Shown: positions 7,670 to 15,575, numbered from the stretch's first letter. The stretch is DNA of 19,876 nucleotides from JBNKHG01 sp050290225 (GCA_050290225.1 JBNKHG010000072.1:1-19876); one strand, 5' to 3'. The notes: generated by a model not told the origin, from the sequence alone. Made by a program: numbers and translations.

Positions 7670-7701
7670 CGACGAGTCACATCCCCAGATGTGACTCGTC
7701 G
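7670..7701. repeat. Perfect 13-bp inverted repeat over the hit stop codon
   Basis: Arms 7670-7682 and 7689-7701 are perfectly complementary around the loop CCCCAG. The dyad covers the last codons and the TGA stop of the HIT gene. No T run follows on either strand, so it is not a standard intrinsic terminator; it could stabilise mRNA or block convergent transcription from the microprotein gene. Confidence 0.85.
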
Positions 7702-8027
7702 TAGCGCTTATTGCCAAGGATATGCAGGTGCAGATGGAAAACCGTCTGCCCTGCGCTGGCGCCGTTGTTGATCACGACCCGAAAGCCATCCCCCACACCC
7801 TGATCCCGGGCGATTGCGCCGGCCTTGACCATCATATGCCCTAGAAGCGACTGATCCTCAGCTGTGGCGTCCACCAGGCGCGGCAGCGGCTTGCGCGGAA
7901 TCAGCAACAGGTGTACCGGTGCCTTCGGGGATATATCGTGAATACAGATACACTGCTCGTCCTGATAGACAATATCGGCGGGAATCTCCCCATTGATGAT
8001 CCTGGTAAAAATGGTTTGTTCCGACAT
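7677..8027 (-). CDS. HIT-family nucleotide-binding protein (HinT-like)
   Basis: A 116-residue histidine-triad protein, probably a purine nucleoside phosphoramidase/AMP-lysine hydrolase of the HinT/PKCI branch. It opens with TIFTRIINGEIPADIVYQD, has IPRKPLPRL at the base of the nucleotide pocket, and carries the catalytic triad His-x-His-x-His in FHLHLHILG near residue 100. Unlike many HinT proteins, which end in Gly/Pro/Trp-rich tails, this one ends in a short charged tail whose codons form half of a perfect hairpin. It starts 15 bases after the Trm112-like gene and probably shares its operon. Its exact physiological substrate is unknown. Confidence 0.92.
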   Translation of the reverse strand: MSEQTIFTRIINGEIPADIVYQDEQCICIHDISPKAPVHLLLIPRKPLPRLVDATAEDQSLLGHMMVKAGAIARDQGVGDGFRVVINNGASAGQTVFHLHLHILGNKRYDESHLGM

Positions 8028-8042
8028 CTGCCCGGTCCCGCG

Positions 8043-8240
8043 TCAAGCTGATTTGTGTTGGGCTTTCTCTTCTTCAGTGAGAATACGCGCTTCACTTTCT
8101 AGCATCACGGGAATGCCATCGCGAATGGGATAAGCCAGACCACTGGCCCAGCAGACCAGCTCCTGCTTCTCGCGATCATAGTCCAGGGGCGCTTTGCTGA
8201 CGGGACAGACAAGGATGCTTAACAGCTTTTTATCGAGCAT
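8043..8240 (-). CDS. Trm112/YcaR (UPF0434) family protein
   Basis: A 65-residue protein with a zinc-ribbon-like fold. The family signature LLSILVCPVSKAPLDYD is followed by LVCWASGLAYPIRDGIPVMLESEAR, and the length is typical. Family members in eukaryotes activate methyltransferases; the bacterial role is not settled. Only two cysteines remain (one each in VCPV and LVCW), so metal binding is doubtful. In many gammaproteobacteria this gene sits between lpxK and kdsB; here it is upstream of hit instead, which is a different neighbourhood. Confidence 0.9.
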   Translation of the reverse strand: MLDKKLLSILVCPVSKAPLDYDREKQELVCWASGLAYPIRDGIPVMLESEARILTEEEKAQHKSA

Positions 8241-8310
8241 AACTCTATCTCTACATCGAATTCACGGTTCCGGGCGCTAGTGTACACCATCTGGTTCGGC
8301 AGGGTGCGGC

Positions 8311-9192
8311 TTACTCCGCCGTCAATCCCATAGGCGCAGAGGAGATCTGCTTTGGCATGGGACCGACCACCAGTACCGGATCCAGGCGCTGATCAAACCA
8401 GTTCATACGCCAGTCCAAGTGGGGACCGGTCGCGCGCCCGGTCGCACCCACCTCGGCAATCAATTGCCCCTGAGTTATCTCCTGCCCCTCTTCGACATGG
8501 ATCTTGCTCAGGTGAATAAAGGTCGAGGAGATGCCATAACCGTGATCGACGATCAGAGTGCCGCCGGAGAAAAACATATCGTTGTGCGCCAGAGTCACAA
8601 ACCCCGAGGCCGGTGCACGAACCGCAGTGCCCGTGGGAGCGGCCACGTCCACACCGTAATGGGGTCGGCGTGGCTCGCCATTATAAATACGCTGGCTGCC
8701 ATAAACGCCGGTAATGGGACCAATCACGGGCCACTTAAAAGCCTTAGTGAAATCCCTGCGATCGGATTCCCTCTGGCGGGCACGCCAGGCCATGGCCGCT
8801 TCCGCCTTGCTGCGCTTTACCTGCTCTGGGGAGGGATTAACGGTCCTGTTTGGAACACCTTCCACCCGCTGTATTCGGTATTGGCGCTGCTTGACCGCAA
8901 AGTGGTGTTCGTGCCGCCCCTGATCGTCAATCGTCACCAGCGCTGCGGTTTCACTCGCATCGCGCCCCAGCCCCACCACAAACAGGCCGTCGGCACCCAC
9001 CCGCACCTTCCGCCCCAGAAATTCCACCTGGGTGCCGGGCGTGACTCGCCCCTGAACCATCGCCCCCTGTTGCCACTCACTGAGGATTTCGAGGGATTGA
9101 GCGGTTGAAACCTGAAATACCGCGGCCGAGAGGGAAAGCTGCAGCAACGCCTTGATAACCACGCGCGGCATGAGCAATCTGGAATAAAACAT
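8311..9192 (-). CDS. Secreted M23 (LytM) family peptidase
   Basis: Predicted periplasmic peptidoglycan endopeptidase or amidase activator, 293 residues. An N-terminal signal sequence (about 1-31, hydrophobic core KALLQLSLSAAVF) is followed by an Ig-like or beta domain (about 33-100) and an M23 domain (about 155-275). Metal ligands His178 and Asp182 are in HYGVD. The second motif reads GPHLDWRMNW: His258 is present, but the usual third ligand His is Asp260 (HxD, not HxH). I believe this HLDWR variant is common in a subgroup, so it may still bind zinc. An alternative start at 9171 would shorten the N terminus by seven residues. It lies 66 bases after the HlyD-like gene on the same strand and might be cotranscribed with the glycosyltransferase operon. 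Confidence 0.88.
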   Translation of the reverse strand: MFYSRLLMPRVVIKALLQLSLSAAVFQVSTAQSLEILSEWQQGAMVQGRVTPGTQVEFLGRKVRVGADGLFVVGLGRDASETAALVTIDDQGRHEHHFAVKQRQYRIQRVEGVPNRTVNPSPEQVKRSKAEAAMAWRARQRESDRRDFTKAFKWPVIGPITGVYGSQRIYNGEPRRPHYGVDVAAPTGTAVRAPASGFVTLAHNDMFFSGGTLIVDHGYGISSTFIHLSKIHVEEGQEITQGQLIAEVGATGRATGPHLDWRMNWFDQRLDPVLVVGPMPKQISSAPMGLTAE

Positions 9193-9258
9193 GGAATTTG
9201 ATCGCCTTTGGAAAACGTGTACCAGACATTACCTCACGAGTATCCCCCCGGACACCGA

Positions 9259-10284
9259 TTAACTCAAGAGTGTCTTGACCCAGGCTATCAGGGATCCCGA
9301 GGCATAAATCTGAACGGTGGTAAACACAGGCAACGTCCTCTCCACGTCCTTCAGTGCCACTCTGACGATTGTAGAGCGCTCCAACGGACGGAATGTACGC
9401 TGAAATTCCTTTGGCAGCTCGGTGGAAAGCGGGTAAATCTTCTCAACGGTACCCTCCAGGACCTCGGCACCGTAGCGGATCGTTACCGCTTTATTCTCCT
9501 CAACGTTATACAGAGAGCCTGGATCAATATAGGCGAGCACATAGGGAGAACCATGCAAAATATCGAGCACCTTGTCGCCGGATTTCACAGTGGAACCGCT
9601 ATGCGTCACCAGGTTCGCGACGATACCGCTTTCCCGAGCGTAGAGATGGCCTTCCTGGTAGATATCCCGGACTTGCTGTTGAATCTTTTGCAGCTCACTC
9701 CGCGACTGTGACAATTGTGCCAGTTCAGATTGGATAAAATCCCGCTGAGCCAGCATTTCCTTGTACTTTAACTGACTGTCAAATTCATCTTGCAACAGCT
9801 CAGACATGTGCTGGGTACTCACCAACCCGCGTTTTACGGCTTCCTCCTGATTTCCCCTCAGCCGTATCATATCTTCCGCCCGCTTTTTGGCGATGGAAAG
9901 AGTCGCTTCGATACTTGCCAGGCGGGACCTGCTCTCGCTGATTTGTAAATCAATATCCGTAATTTTCAGTGACAGTGCGGACAGCTGCTGAATCACTTCC
10001 ATGGAGACGACCTGCCCCAACAAGTCGCCTTTCCGGACCCAACTACCCTCCTTGACATCAAGCCGCTGGAATTGTGCGGAGAAGTTAAGGCTGGTGGTAT
10101 AGGTATCGCGAACCACCATACCGTTCGCCTTGAGATAGAAGTAGTGCCCCACGAACAGGTCGACAATCCACAACAGCATCACCGACATCACAGCCAGATA
10201 AACCCATTTGCCCCAGGTGCCCTTCGGCTTGCGGACTTCCGTTTTAAGGTTGTCTATCCGTTGCCGTTTTTTTAATCGCTTCAT
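9259..10284 (-). CDS. HlyD-type membrane fusion/adaptor, polysaccharide operon
   Basis: A 341-residue inner-membrane adaptor. A basic cytoplasmic N terminus (1-26) is followed by one membrane span (about 27-48), a split lipoyl/barrel-sandwich segment (about 55-95), a long coiled coil (about 95-200), the second lipoyl half (GIVANLVTHSGSTVKSGDKV) and a C-terminal beta-barrel. This architecture resembles the periplasmic part of alginate Alg44 and other HlyD/EmrA proteins, but there is no N-terminal PilZ domain. Its ATG overlaps the TAA of the glycosyltransferase gene by one base (TAATG), indicating tight translational coupling and probably a complex with it. Guiding a nascent glycan across the periplasm is the likely role, by analogy with Alg8/Alg44. 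No partner ABC or RND transporter gene is adjacent. Confidence 0.85.
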   Translation of the reverse strand: MKRLKKRQRIDNLKTEVRKPKGTWGKWVYLAVMSVMLLWIVDLFVGHYFYLKANGMVVRDTYTTSLNFSAQFQRLDVKEGSWVRKGDLLGQVVSMEVIQQLSALSLKITDIDLQISESRSRLASIEATLSIAKKRAEDMIRLRGNQEEAVKRGLVSTQHMSELLQDEFDSQLKYKEMLAQRDFIQSELAQLSQSRSELQKIQQQVRDIYQEGHLYARESGIVANLVTHSGSTVKSGDKVLDILHGSPYVLAYIDPGSLYNVEENKAVTIRYGAEVLEGTVEKIYPLSTELPKEFQRTFRPLERSTIVRVALKDVERTLPVFTTVQIYASGSLIAWVKTLLS

Positions 10285-11543
10285 TAAAATTGCTCCAACA
10301 CATTTTGCACCTTGGTCGGTGTAAACGTATCTTTGTATGAACGCCGAAATATCAGCTCATTGAAATAGGCATAGAGCCGCAGAGAGCGCGCGATATAACT
10401 GTCAAACAGGTTGTAAAGTGGCAGGTATAACGCCAACGCCATGGGCTCCTTTTCGCGGTACAACCAGCAAACCAACACAAAGGTCAATATATCTTCTATA
10501 AAATAGATAGCGAAGGTAATGGCAATAACGATGTATGCAAAGGGACCGAGTTCAACGATAACCCAGATCAGGTAGGCAAAGTAACTCAACGCCAGGAAAA
10601 ACTGGAAAAAGAGTATATTCCCGATTCCCAGCAGGTCATAACCGTTGAAATTAGCACTGAATGGGTTGAACACAGAGCGAAATTTTCGGAACTTGTAACG
10701 AATAACACTCCTGTTCCAGCGCAACCGCTGACGGCAATAGGCCATAAAATTATCCGGGCAATCGGTCATTGCCCATGCATCGTGGGCAAAGCGAATAGCC
10801 CAGCCCGCGCGCCTGAGTTTATTGGTAATATTGCCGTCGTCGCCCGGCCCCACATCCCAACCACCCACGCTCTTGATAGCGGACTTGCGGAACGCGCCAA
10901 AAGCCCCGGACACAATAGTCAGTATTCCCATTTGCGAAGTAAAGCGCCTTCCGACGGAGATGGCAGAAAAGTATTCCAACGCCTGAAGCGCAGTCATCAG
11001 TGACCGGTTTCTGTTGCGAATGGCAATATTGCCCGCTACCGCTCCGACCTTGGGATCACTTAAAGGCTTGATAATTTTCTCGATAGCATCCCTGTCCAAC
11101 GAGGTATCAACGTCCATGCTCACGACAATATCGTGAATGCAATAGTAGAAACCCAAATTCAACGCACTGGCCTTGCCCCCGCGGATGCCTGAGGAGACAT
11201 AGCGATCGACCAGCCCCTCCTGCTTCAACGCCTTGGCCTGTACACGCATATCATCCACCGATCCGTCATCGACTATAATGATCTGCGAGTCTTTGTGGGT
11301 CTGCTCCCTCAGCGAAAGGATACACTTTCTCAGACCGCCGCCTTCATTATGTCCCGTTAACATAATGCTAACCGGCCCGTCGAAAGTACCTGTCACGCGT
11401 TTTTTCTCCAGCACAGCACCGACCACAACGGAAACCAGGCTGAAGCTATAACGAGTCAGGTCAAAAATAACGAAGTACCAGAACAGGTAAAGAAAGCCTT
11501 TTAAATCCAGTGTTCTGATGACATCGAATACATCTAGCGGCAT
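10284..11543 (-). CDS. Membrane GT2 processive glycosyltransferase
   Basis: A 419-residue polysaccharide synthase of the BcsA/Alg8/PgaC/hyaluronan synthase type. N-terminal membrane helices (about 15-45) precede a cytoplasmic GT-A domain with VDDGS (91-95), a DVD metal motif (144-146), GDD at the acceptor-site TED position (234-236) and the processivity motif QRLRW (272-276). Several helices follow (about 303-395). ATG 11543 is chosen because AAAAGG lies upstream and the longer TTG start at 11666 would run 68 bases into the preceding gene. The intergenic gap is then 55 bases. Sugar specificity cannot be read from the sequence. Adjacent genes supply a possible regulator (upstream) and a periplasmic adaptor (downstream), but no outer-membrane porin, lyase or acetylase is in the window. 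Confidence 0.9.
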   Translation of the reverse strand: MPLDVFDVIRTLDLKGFLYLFWYFVIFDLTRYSFSLVSVVVGAVLEKKRVTGTFDGPVSIMLTGHNEGGGLRKCILSLREQTHKDSQIIIVDDGSVDDMRVQAKALKQEGLVDRYVSSGIRGGKASALNLGFYYCIHDIVVSMDVDTSLDRDAIEKIIKPLSDPKVGAVAGNIAIRNRNRSLMTALQALEYFSAISVGRRFTSQMGILTIVSGAFGAFRKSAIKSVGGWDVGPGDDGNITNKLRRAGWAIRFAHDAWAMTDCPDNFMAYCRQRLRWNRSVIRYKFRKFRSVFNPFSANFNGYDLLGIGNILFFQFFLALSYFAYLIWVIVELGPFAYIVIAITFAIYFIEDILTFVLVCWLYREKEPMALALYLPLYNLFDSYIARSLRLYAYFNELIFRRSYKDTFTPTKVQNVLEQF

Positions 11544-11598
11544 TCGGATATCAACCTTTTGAGACAGTAGTATTTTGGCGCAATCGAGCCAGCGAACG

Positions 11599-13002
11599 TT
11601 AGCCCAACGCGCTGGCCTTACCCGAGCCTTCCAATAGTTTGTCCTTGAAATCCTCAAGCTCTCCAAGGCCGAACACGTCCAGCGTTAACGCCAGTGGCAA
11701 TTTCAAGGCCGACTCCACCTCACTGTTCAAGCGCTCCATCAACGTTGTTGCATTTTGCGGAGCCGTCTCGGTCAGCAGCATATAGATATCCTGATCCTTC
11801 GATGTCAGAAGATCAGTTTCCCTCAGATTTTGCGAGATGATTTCGCTGAGAAGCACAAAACTCCTGGCTATGAACTGCACACCGTACTCTGCTTTCAACG
11901 CTTCCAGGTTGGCCAGCTGAATGACACAACCACTGATATCGCGACTGTAACGCCTTGCCACCTTTTGCTGAAAAGTGGTCATTGCGGTAAATTCCTTCAG
12001 CGTACAATAGGTATGCAAAACCTCCACATAATCAGTGATCGAGGCATTGGGCAGTATGCCTGACATCAGCGCCTGGTAGCCGGCGTCGCCAAGCCGGTAG
12101 TGGTATCGGGACACCGTGTCGATCACGTCCCCTGGCGTATGCTGGTGGCAATCCAGACAAATAAAACCTACATCCGGGTCTGGCGTAAAGTCTCCACAGG
12201 CTCTACACACATGCTGGGTTTCAGGTTTGTCATAGTCGACGCCATAATGGCGGAGTTCTTTGTGGCACTTTGGGCAAATCAATCGACGATCCTGCAGGAA
12301 TTCCGTTTCCGGCATAAGATTTCCGCAGGGGTAGTGGTGTACCAGCGCCGCTTCGACAATATGGCTCGAATGGCAGGATGGGCACTCTTCGCGCACATGT
12401 AGCCGGGAGGAACCGCAGCTGTTACACACATGCAATCGCTCAAAAGGCTGACGGATCAACAACTCGAGATCGGCCAGCGACTCCAGCTTTTCAATCGGTT
12501 TTTCCATCCCGGCAAGCAGAGGGTAACCAATAAGTCCGCTGCAAGTGGGCTGCCAGGTAGCGTTGATGGCGCTCTGACGGGTATGTGCAAGAGCGAGCAC
12601 GCTCATGAGTTCAATATCACTGGACTCGCTAGAGGCGGGCAATTGTTTGATTGCCTGGTAAATGGCTTCAGCTCGCAAAAAGCCCTCTGTATAGCTTTCA
12701 GCACTCAAGCGTTCATTGTAGTAATCCGCGCGCGGATGGTTGCGCTCTCCAAACACCAGCACCGGCACCAGCCAACACTGGTGCTCCGCCAATATCGGTT
12801 CCAAATCCTCAACATCCGCCCCAGGCAATAACACGACAAGGTCGGGCCTCTCTCCCTCCCCCACCCCGCAAAGGCTCTGTAATTCCGGAAAATTAACGGA
12901 ATCCCCCAGCATAAGAATCCGGAAATCAGGATTTTCTGCTAAAAAACGTTGAACCTCCGGTAGGACGCCATTACTGACGTCTATCAGCTCTGATTCTCCC
13001 AT
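11599..13002 (-). CDS. TackOD1 zinc-binding protein with degenerate GGDEF domain
   Basis: A 467-residue cytoplasmic protein, likely the regulator of the glycosyltransferase operon. Residues 1-120 form an alpha/beta region that might be a degenerate receiver-like domain. Residues 190-290 carry eleven cysteines in CxxC-type knuckles (C193/C196, C207/C210, C226 after HHYP, C243/C246, C266/C269, C282/C285), with FERLHVCNSCGS and LICPKCHKEL, the pattern of TackOD1 (thaumarchaeal output domain 1). Residues 330-455 resemble a GGDEF domain, but the signature loop is replaced by SKDQDIYM, so cyclase activity is unlikely; nucleotide sensing or a structural role is possible. ATG 13002 is preferred over an in-frame TTG at 13026; neither has a convincing ribosome site. 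It is the first gene of the operon, 55 bases from the GT2 gene. Confidence 0.8.
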   Translation of the reverse strand: MGESELIDVSNGVLPEVQRFLAENPDFRILMLGDSVNFPELQSLCGVGEGERPDLVVLLPGADVEDLEPILAEHQCWLVPVLVFGERNHPRADYYNERLSAESYTEGFLRAEAIYQAIKQLPASSESSDIELMSVLALAHTRQSAINATWQPTCSGLIGYPLLAGMEKPIEKLESLADLELLIRQPFERLHVCNSCGSSRLHVREECPSCHSSHIVEAALVHHYPCGNLMPETEFLQDRRLICPKCHKELRHYGVDYDKPETQHVCRACGDFTPDPDVGFICLDCHQHTPGDVIDTVSRYHYRLGDAGYQALMSGILPNASITDYVEVLHTYCTLKEFTAMTTFQQKVARRYSRDISGCVIQLANLEALKAEYGVQFIARSFVLLSEIISQNLRETDLLTSKDQDIYMLLTETAPQNATTLMERLNSEVESALKLPLALTLDVFGLGELEDFKDKLLEGSGKASALG

Positions 13003-13336
13003 AGGATATACAGGCACCGCCCCCAAATTTAGACATTGTCATTAGATGGGGCGAATTTTTACCCTTTGGGAGGATTTAAGCAAGCAATAAGCTCCAAACT
13101 GACGGAACTTCTGCTTAAATGGCTACCCGGGAGCTTCAGGTGATAGTGAATGCCTGCTAACAATCACCTGAAACGCCGAGTACAGCTTTGATCATAGCCC
13201 GTCGTCTGGCATAAGCGTCCTACATTCGGCTCTTCAATCATGCCAATACCGGCGTGCCTGTCCTCGCCCCGGCAAAACACAAACGACATCAATAGCACAA
13301 ACGATCAATAGAAAGAGGCTTTAATGGAAAACCGCT
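13003..13336. other. Intergenic region, recX to the TackOD1 operon
   Basis: A 334-base stretch with no credible gene. It should contain the promoter of the TackOD1-GT2-HlyD operon. The only strong structure is the inverted repeat at 13135-13172; no clear -35/-10 pair was found. A duplicated recX 3' end lies at its right edge. Confidence 0.6.
13135..13172. repeat. Perfect 10-bp inverted repeat upstream of the TackOD1 operon
   Basis: Arms TTCAGGTGAT (13135-13144) and ATCACCTGAA (13163-13172) are perfectly complementary with an 18-base spacer, about 135 bases upstream of the TackOD1 gene start. It has no T run. It could be an operator or an mRNA-leader stem. Confidence 0.7.
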
Positions 13337-13349
13337 TTAATGGAAAGCC
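13318..13349. repeat. 16-bp tandem duplication at the recX 3' end
   Basis: Two copies of a 16-base unit beginning gctttaatggaaa (13318-13333 and 13334-13349) differ at one base. The right copy holds the last recX codons and stop; the left copy lies just past the stop. It probably arose by slippage. Confidence 0.8.
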
Positions 13350-13828
13350 GCGTTGGCCTGTTCGGGAGAAAAGCCCCGATACTGTAAAAAGCGCATTTGC
13401 TTTGCACGAACTTTCATATCGCCCGGGATATCGGCACCAAAACGTCGTCGCCTGACATCCGCAGCGAGCTTACGCCATTGCTCATCTGAATGGTTCAGAT
13501 AAGTGGCCGTCAAATCCGGGCCAATTCCCCGCTCGCGCAATTCCATGGCAATGCGCATAGGCCCTTGCCCCTTGTTCACACGGCTGGCAACAAAGGCTTC
13601 AGTAAAGCGCTCATCACTTTGGTAATTATCCTGCGCCAATGTATCGAGCACCTGCTCAACCACATTGGGGAAGGAAAAGCGCTTCAGCAGTTTATGCCGA
13701 AGCTCCTTGCGGGAGTGTTCCCGCCGGGCCAGCAGGCCCATGGCGGCAAAACGTATTTTCCCCGGTAAAGCGGGGGACGCGACCAGAGACTGTTCTGGCG
13801 CTTGGGATGTGCTGTCGTCGGACATCAT
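13337..13828 (-). CDS. recX: RecX regulator of RecA
   Basis: A 163-residue all-helical protein that binds along RecA filaments and inhibits them. Typical segments are GLLARREHSRKELRHKLLKR, LAQDNYQSDERFTEAFVASR, NKGQGPMRIAMELRERGI and a final RFLQYRGFSPEQANAAF. Length and position, 45 bases after recA on the same strand, are canonical, so expression follows the SOS-controlled recA transcript by read-through. Two adjacent ATG codons at the start (13828 and 13825) are equally plausible. Confidence 0.95.
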   Translation of the reverse strand: MMSDDSTSQAPEQSLVASPALPGKIRFAAMGLLARREHSRKELRHKLLKRFSFPNVVEQVLDTLAQDNYQSDERFTEAFVASRVNKGQGPMRIAMELRERGIGPDLTATYLNHSDEQWRKLAADVRRRRFGADIPGDMKVRAKQMRFLQYRGFSPEQANAAFH

Positions 13829-13873
13829 GAGAAAGAAGAGCGGAGGTCACCCCGGGGCGACCTCGCATACGAC

Positions 13874-14920
13874 TCAGGCCTCAACTTCCTCAGCGCTAAA
13901 ATCCGGCGTGGCGTCCGCCGGTGCCGGGGCATCGCCACCCAGCAGTTCTGCGCGGATTTGACTCTCGATGGTCTGGGCAATATCGGGGTTTTCCTGCAGA
14001 AACTTCACCACATTGTTTTTGCCCTGGCCAATCTTGTCGCCCTGGTAGCTATACCAGGCACCAGCCTTGTCCACAAAGCCCAGCTTGACGCCGTAATCGA
14101 TCACCTCGCCCAGACGGTTGATACCCTTGCCGTACAGGATCTGGAATTCGGTCTGCTTGAAGGGCGGCGCCACTTTGTTCTTCACCACCTTGACGCGGGT
14201 TTCGTTGCCTATCACCTCGTCGCCCTCTTTTACCGCGCCAGTACGGCGGATATCCAGGCGCACGGAGGAGTAAAACTTAAGGGCATTACCACCGGTGGTG
14301 GTCTCGGGGTTGCCAAACATCACCCCGATCTTCATACGGATCTGGTTAATAAAGATAGCCAGGCAGTTGGCGTTTTTGATATTGCCGGTGATCTTGCGCA
14401 GGGCCTGGGACATCAGGCGCGCCTGCAGACCCACGTGATGGTCCCCCATCTCCCCTTCGATTTCCGCTTTCGGCGTCAGGGCGGCCACCGAGTCCACCAC
14501 CAGCAGGTCAACGGCACCGGAGCGCACCAGCATATCGGCCACTTCCAGGGCCTGCTCGCCGGTATCCGGCTGGGACACGATCAAATCATCGACATTGACA
14601 CCGAGCTTCTCGGCGTACACTGGGTCCAGGGCGTGTTCGGCATCCACAAAGGCACAGGTGCCGCCCTGCCTCTGGCACTCGCCAATGGCCTGCAGTGTCA
14701 GGGTGGTTTTACCGGAGGATTCAGGTCCGTAGATCTCGACAATTCGGCCCTTGGGCAGTCCACCGATTCCCAGGGCGATATCCAACCCCAGGGAGCCGGT
14801 GGAAATAGCGGGGATGGCTACACGCTCCTTGTCTCCCATCCGCATCACTGTCCCTTTGCCGAATTGACGCTCGATTTGGCTCAACGCTGCTTGTAACGCC
14901 TTTTCCTTATTTGCGTCCAT
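13874..14920 (-). CDS. recA: RecA recombinase
   Basis: A DNA strand-exchange ATPase and co-protease for LexA, 348 residues. The Walker A loop GPESSGKTTL lies near residue 66-73, LLVVDSVAAL gives Walker B, and the DNA-binding loops include the MGDHHVGLQARLMSQALRK (L1) and FGNPETTTGGNALKFY (L2) regions. The acidic C-terminal tail is present. ATG 14920 follows AGAGGTG at good spacing. Upstream, between recA and pncC, are two LexA-like boxes. recX follows as the second gene. Confidence 0.98.
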   Translation of the reverse strand: MDANKEKALQAALSQIERQFGKGTVMRMGDKERVAIPAISTGSLGLDIALGIGGLPKGRIVEIYGPESSGKTTLTLQAIGECQRQGGTCAFVDAEHALDPVYAEKLGVNVDDLIVSQPDTGEQALEVADMLVRSGAVDLLVVDSVAALTPKAEIEGEMGDHHVGLQARLMSQALRKITGNIKNANCLAIFINQIRMKIGVMFGNPETTTGGNALKFYSSVRLDIRRTGAVKEGDEVIGNETRVKVVKNKVAPPFKQTEFQILYGKGINRLGEVIDYGVKLGFVDKAGAWYSYQGDKIGQGKNNVVKFLQENPDIAQTIESQIRAELLGGDAPAPADATPDFSAEEVEA

Positions 14921-15041
14921 CAGACACCTCTTTCTTGTTCGATATAGATTACGATGATTTTTGATTCAATTACTGCTATCGGCACGTGCGATTGCTGCTC
15001 TCACACAGCAAACTGCTTCCCACTGGCCGCAAGCTTACGCC

Positions 15042-15082
15042 ATTATTACTGTATACGCAACCAGTACTATGTTTTTATACAG
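15042..15082 (-). promoter_or_regulatory. recA control region with two LexA-like boxes
   Basis: Read on the minus strand, CTGTATAAAAACATAG (15067-15082) and CTGGTTGCGTATACAG (15049-15064) each match the LexA pattern CTGT-N8-ACAG with one mismatch in the half-sites. A -10-like AATAAT (15042-15047) directly follows the second box, as in E. coli recA. The upstream box overlaps the pncC stop codon. SOS induction of recA-recX is predicted. Confidence 0.75.
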
Positions 15083-15575
15083 TAACCTTATCCAGCAACC
15101 CCGCAAGAGCCCGGTAGACCGCCTGCTCGCGAATGCTGTCACGATCGCCGTCAAACTGCAGACACCGGGTTTCCGTGGATTCGGCGTCCGCCCAGGCAAA
15201 CCAAACTGTGCCGACAGGCTTGTCCGGTGTGCCCCCACCCGGTCCGGCGATACCACTGATGGCCACCGCCAGGTCGGCGCCGGCCCGTTTACGCGCGCCA
15301 TCGGCCATTTGCCTGACCACCGTTTCGCTGACCGCCCCTTCCTGCTCGAGGGATTCCCTGGTGACACCCACCAACGCTTGCTTGGCCCGATTGGCATAGG
15401 TGACAAAACCCATATCGAACCACTCGGAACTGCCGGCAACGGAGGTGATCGCCTGCGCGACTCCGCCACCGGTACAAGATTCCACCGTGGTCACGTGCCA
15501 GGCGCGTGCCAGCAGGGCCTCGCCCAACTCGACCGCCAGCCGTCTCACTCTGTCACTGGGGGGGCCTGGAGTCAT
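15075..15575 (-). CDS. pncC: Nicotinamide-nucleotide amidase PncC (CinA C-terminal type)
   Basis: Deamidates nicotinamide mononucleotide to nicotinate mononucleotide in NAD recycling. The 166-residue protein is the stand-alone CinA C-terminal domain. The family motifs are VESCTGGGVAQAI near residue 31, FVTYANRAKQALVGV and AISGIAGPGGGTPDKPVGTVWFA near residue 104. It lies directly upstream of recA on the same strand, as in Pseudomonas and E. coli (ygaD). The gene on its other side is normally mutS; here only the start of mutS seems to remain. The start at ATG 15575 has a weak ribosome site. Confidence 0.95.
   Translation of the reverse strand: MTPGPPSDRVRRLAVELGEALLARAWHVTTVESCTGGGVAQAITSVAGSSEWFDMGFVTYANRAKQALVGVTRESLEQEGAVSETVVRQMADGARKRAGADLAVAISGIAGPGGGTPDKPVGTVWFAWADAESTETRCLQFDGDRDSIREQAVYRALAGLLDKVTV

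Noticed and set aside
11544..11666. TTG start extending the GT2 protein by 41 residues
   Set aside because: It would overlap the TackOD1 gene by 68 bases, lacks a ribosome site, and the added residues do not look like the family.
13145..13250. 25-codon minus-strand ORF upstream of the TackOD1 gene
   Set aside because: It has no ribosome site or hydrophobic pattern and overlaps the inverted repeat; likely chance.
13802..14896. 364-codon plus-strand ORF
   Set aside because: It is the antisense shadow of recA; the codon pattern follows from recA composition.
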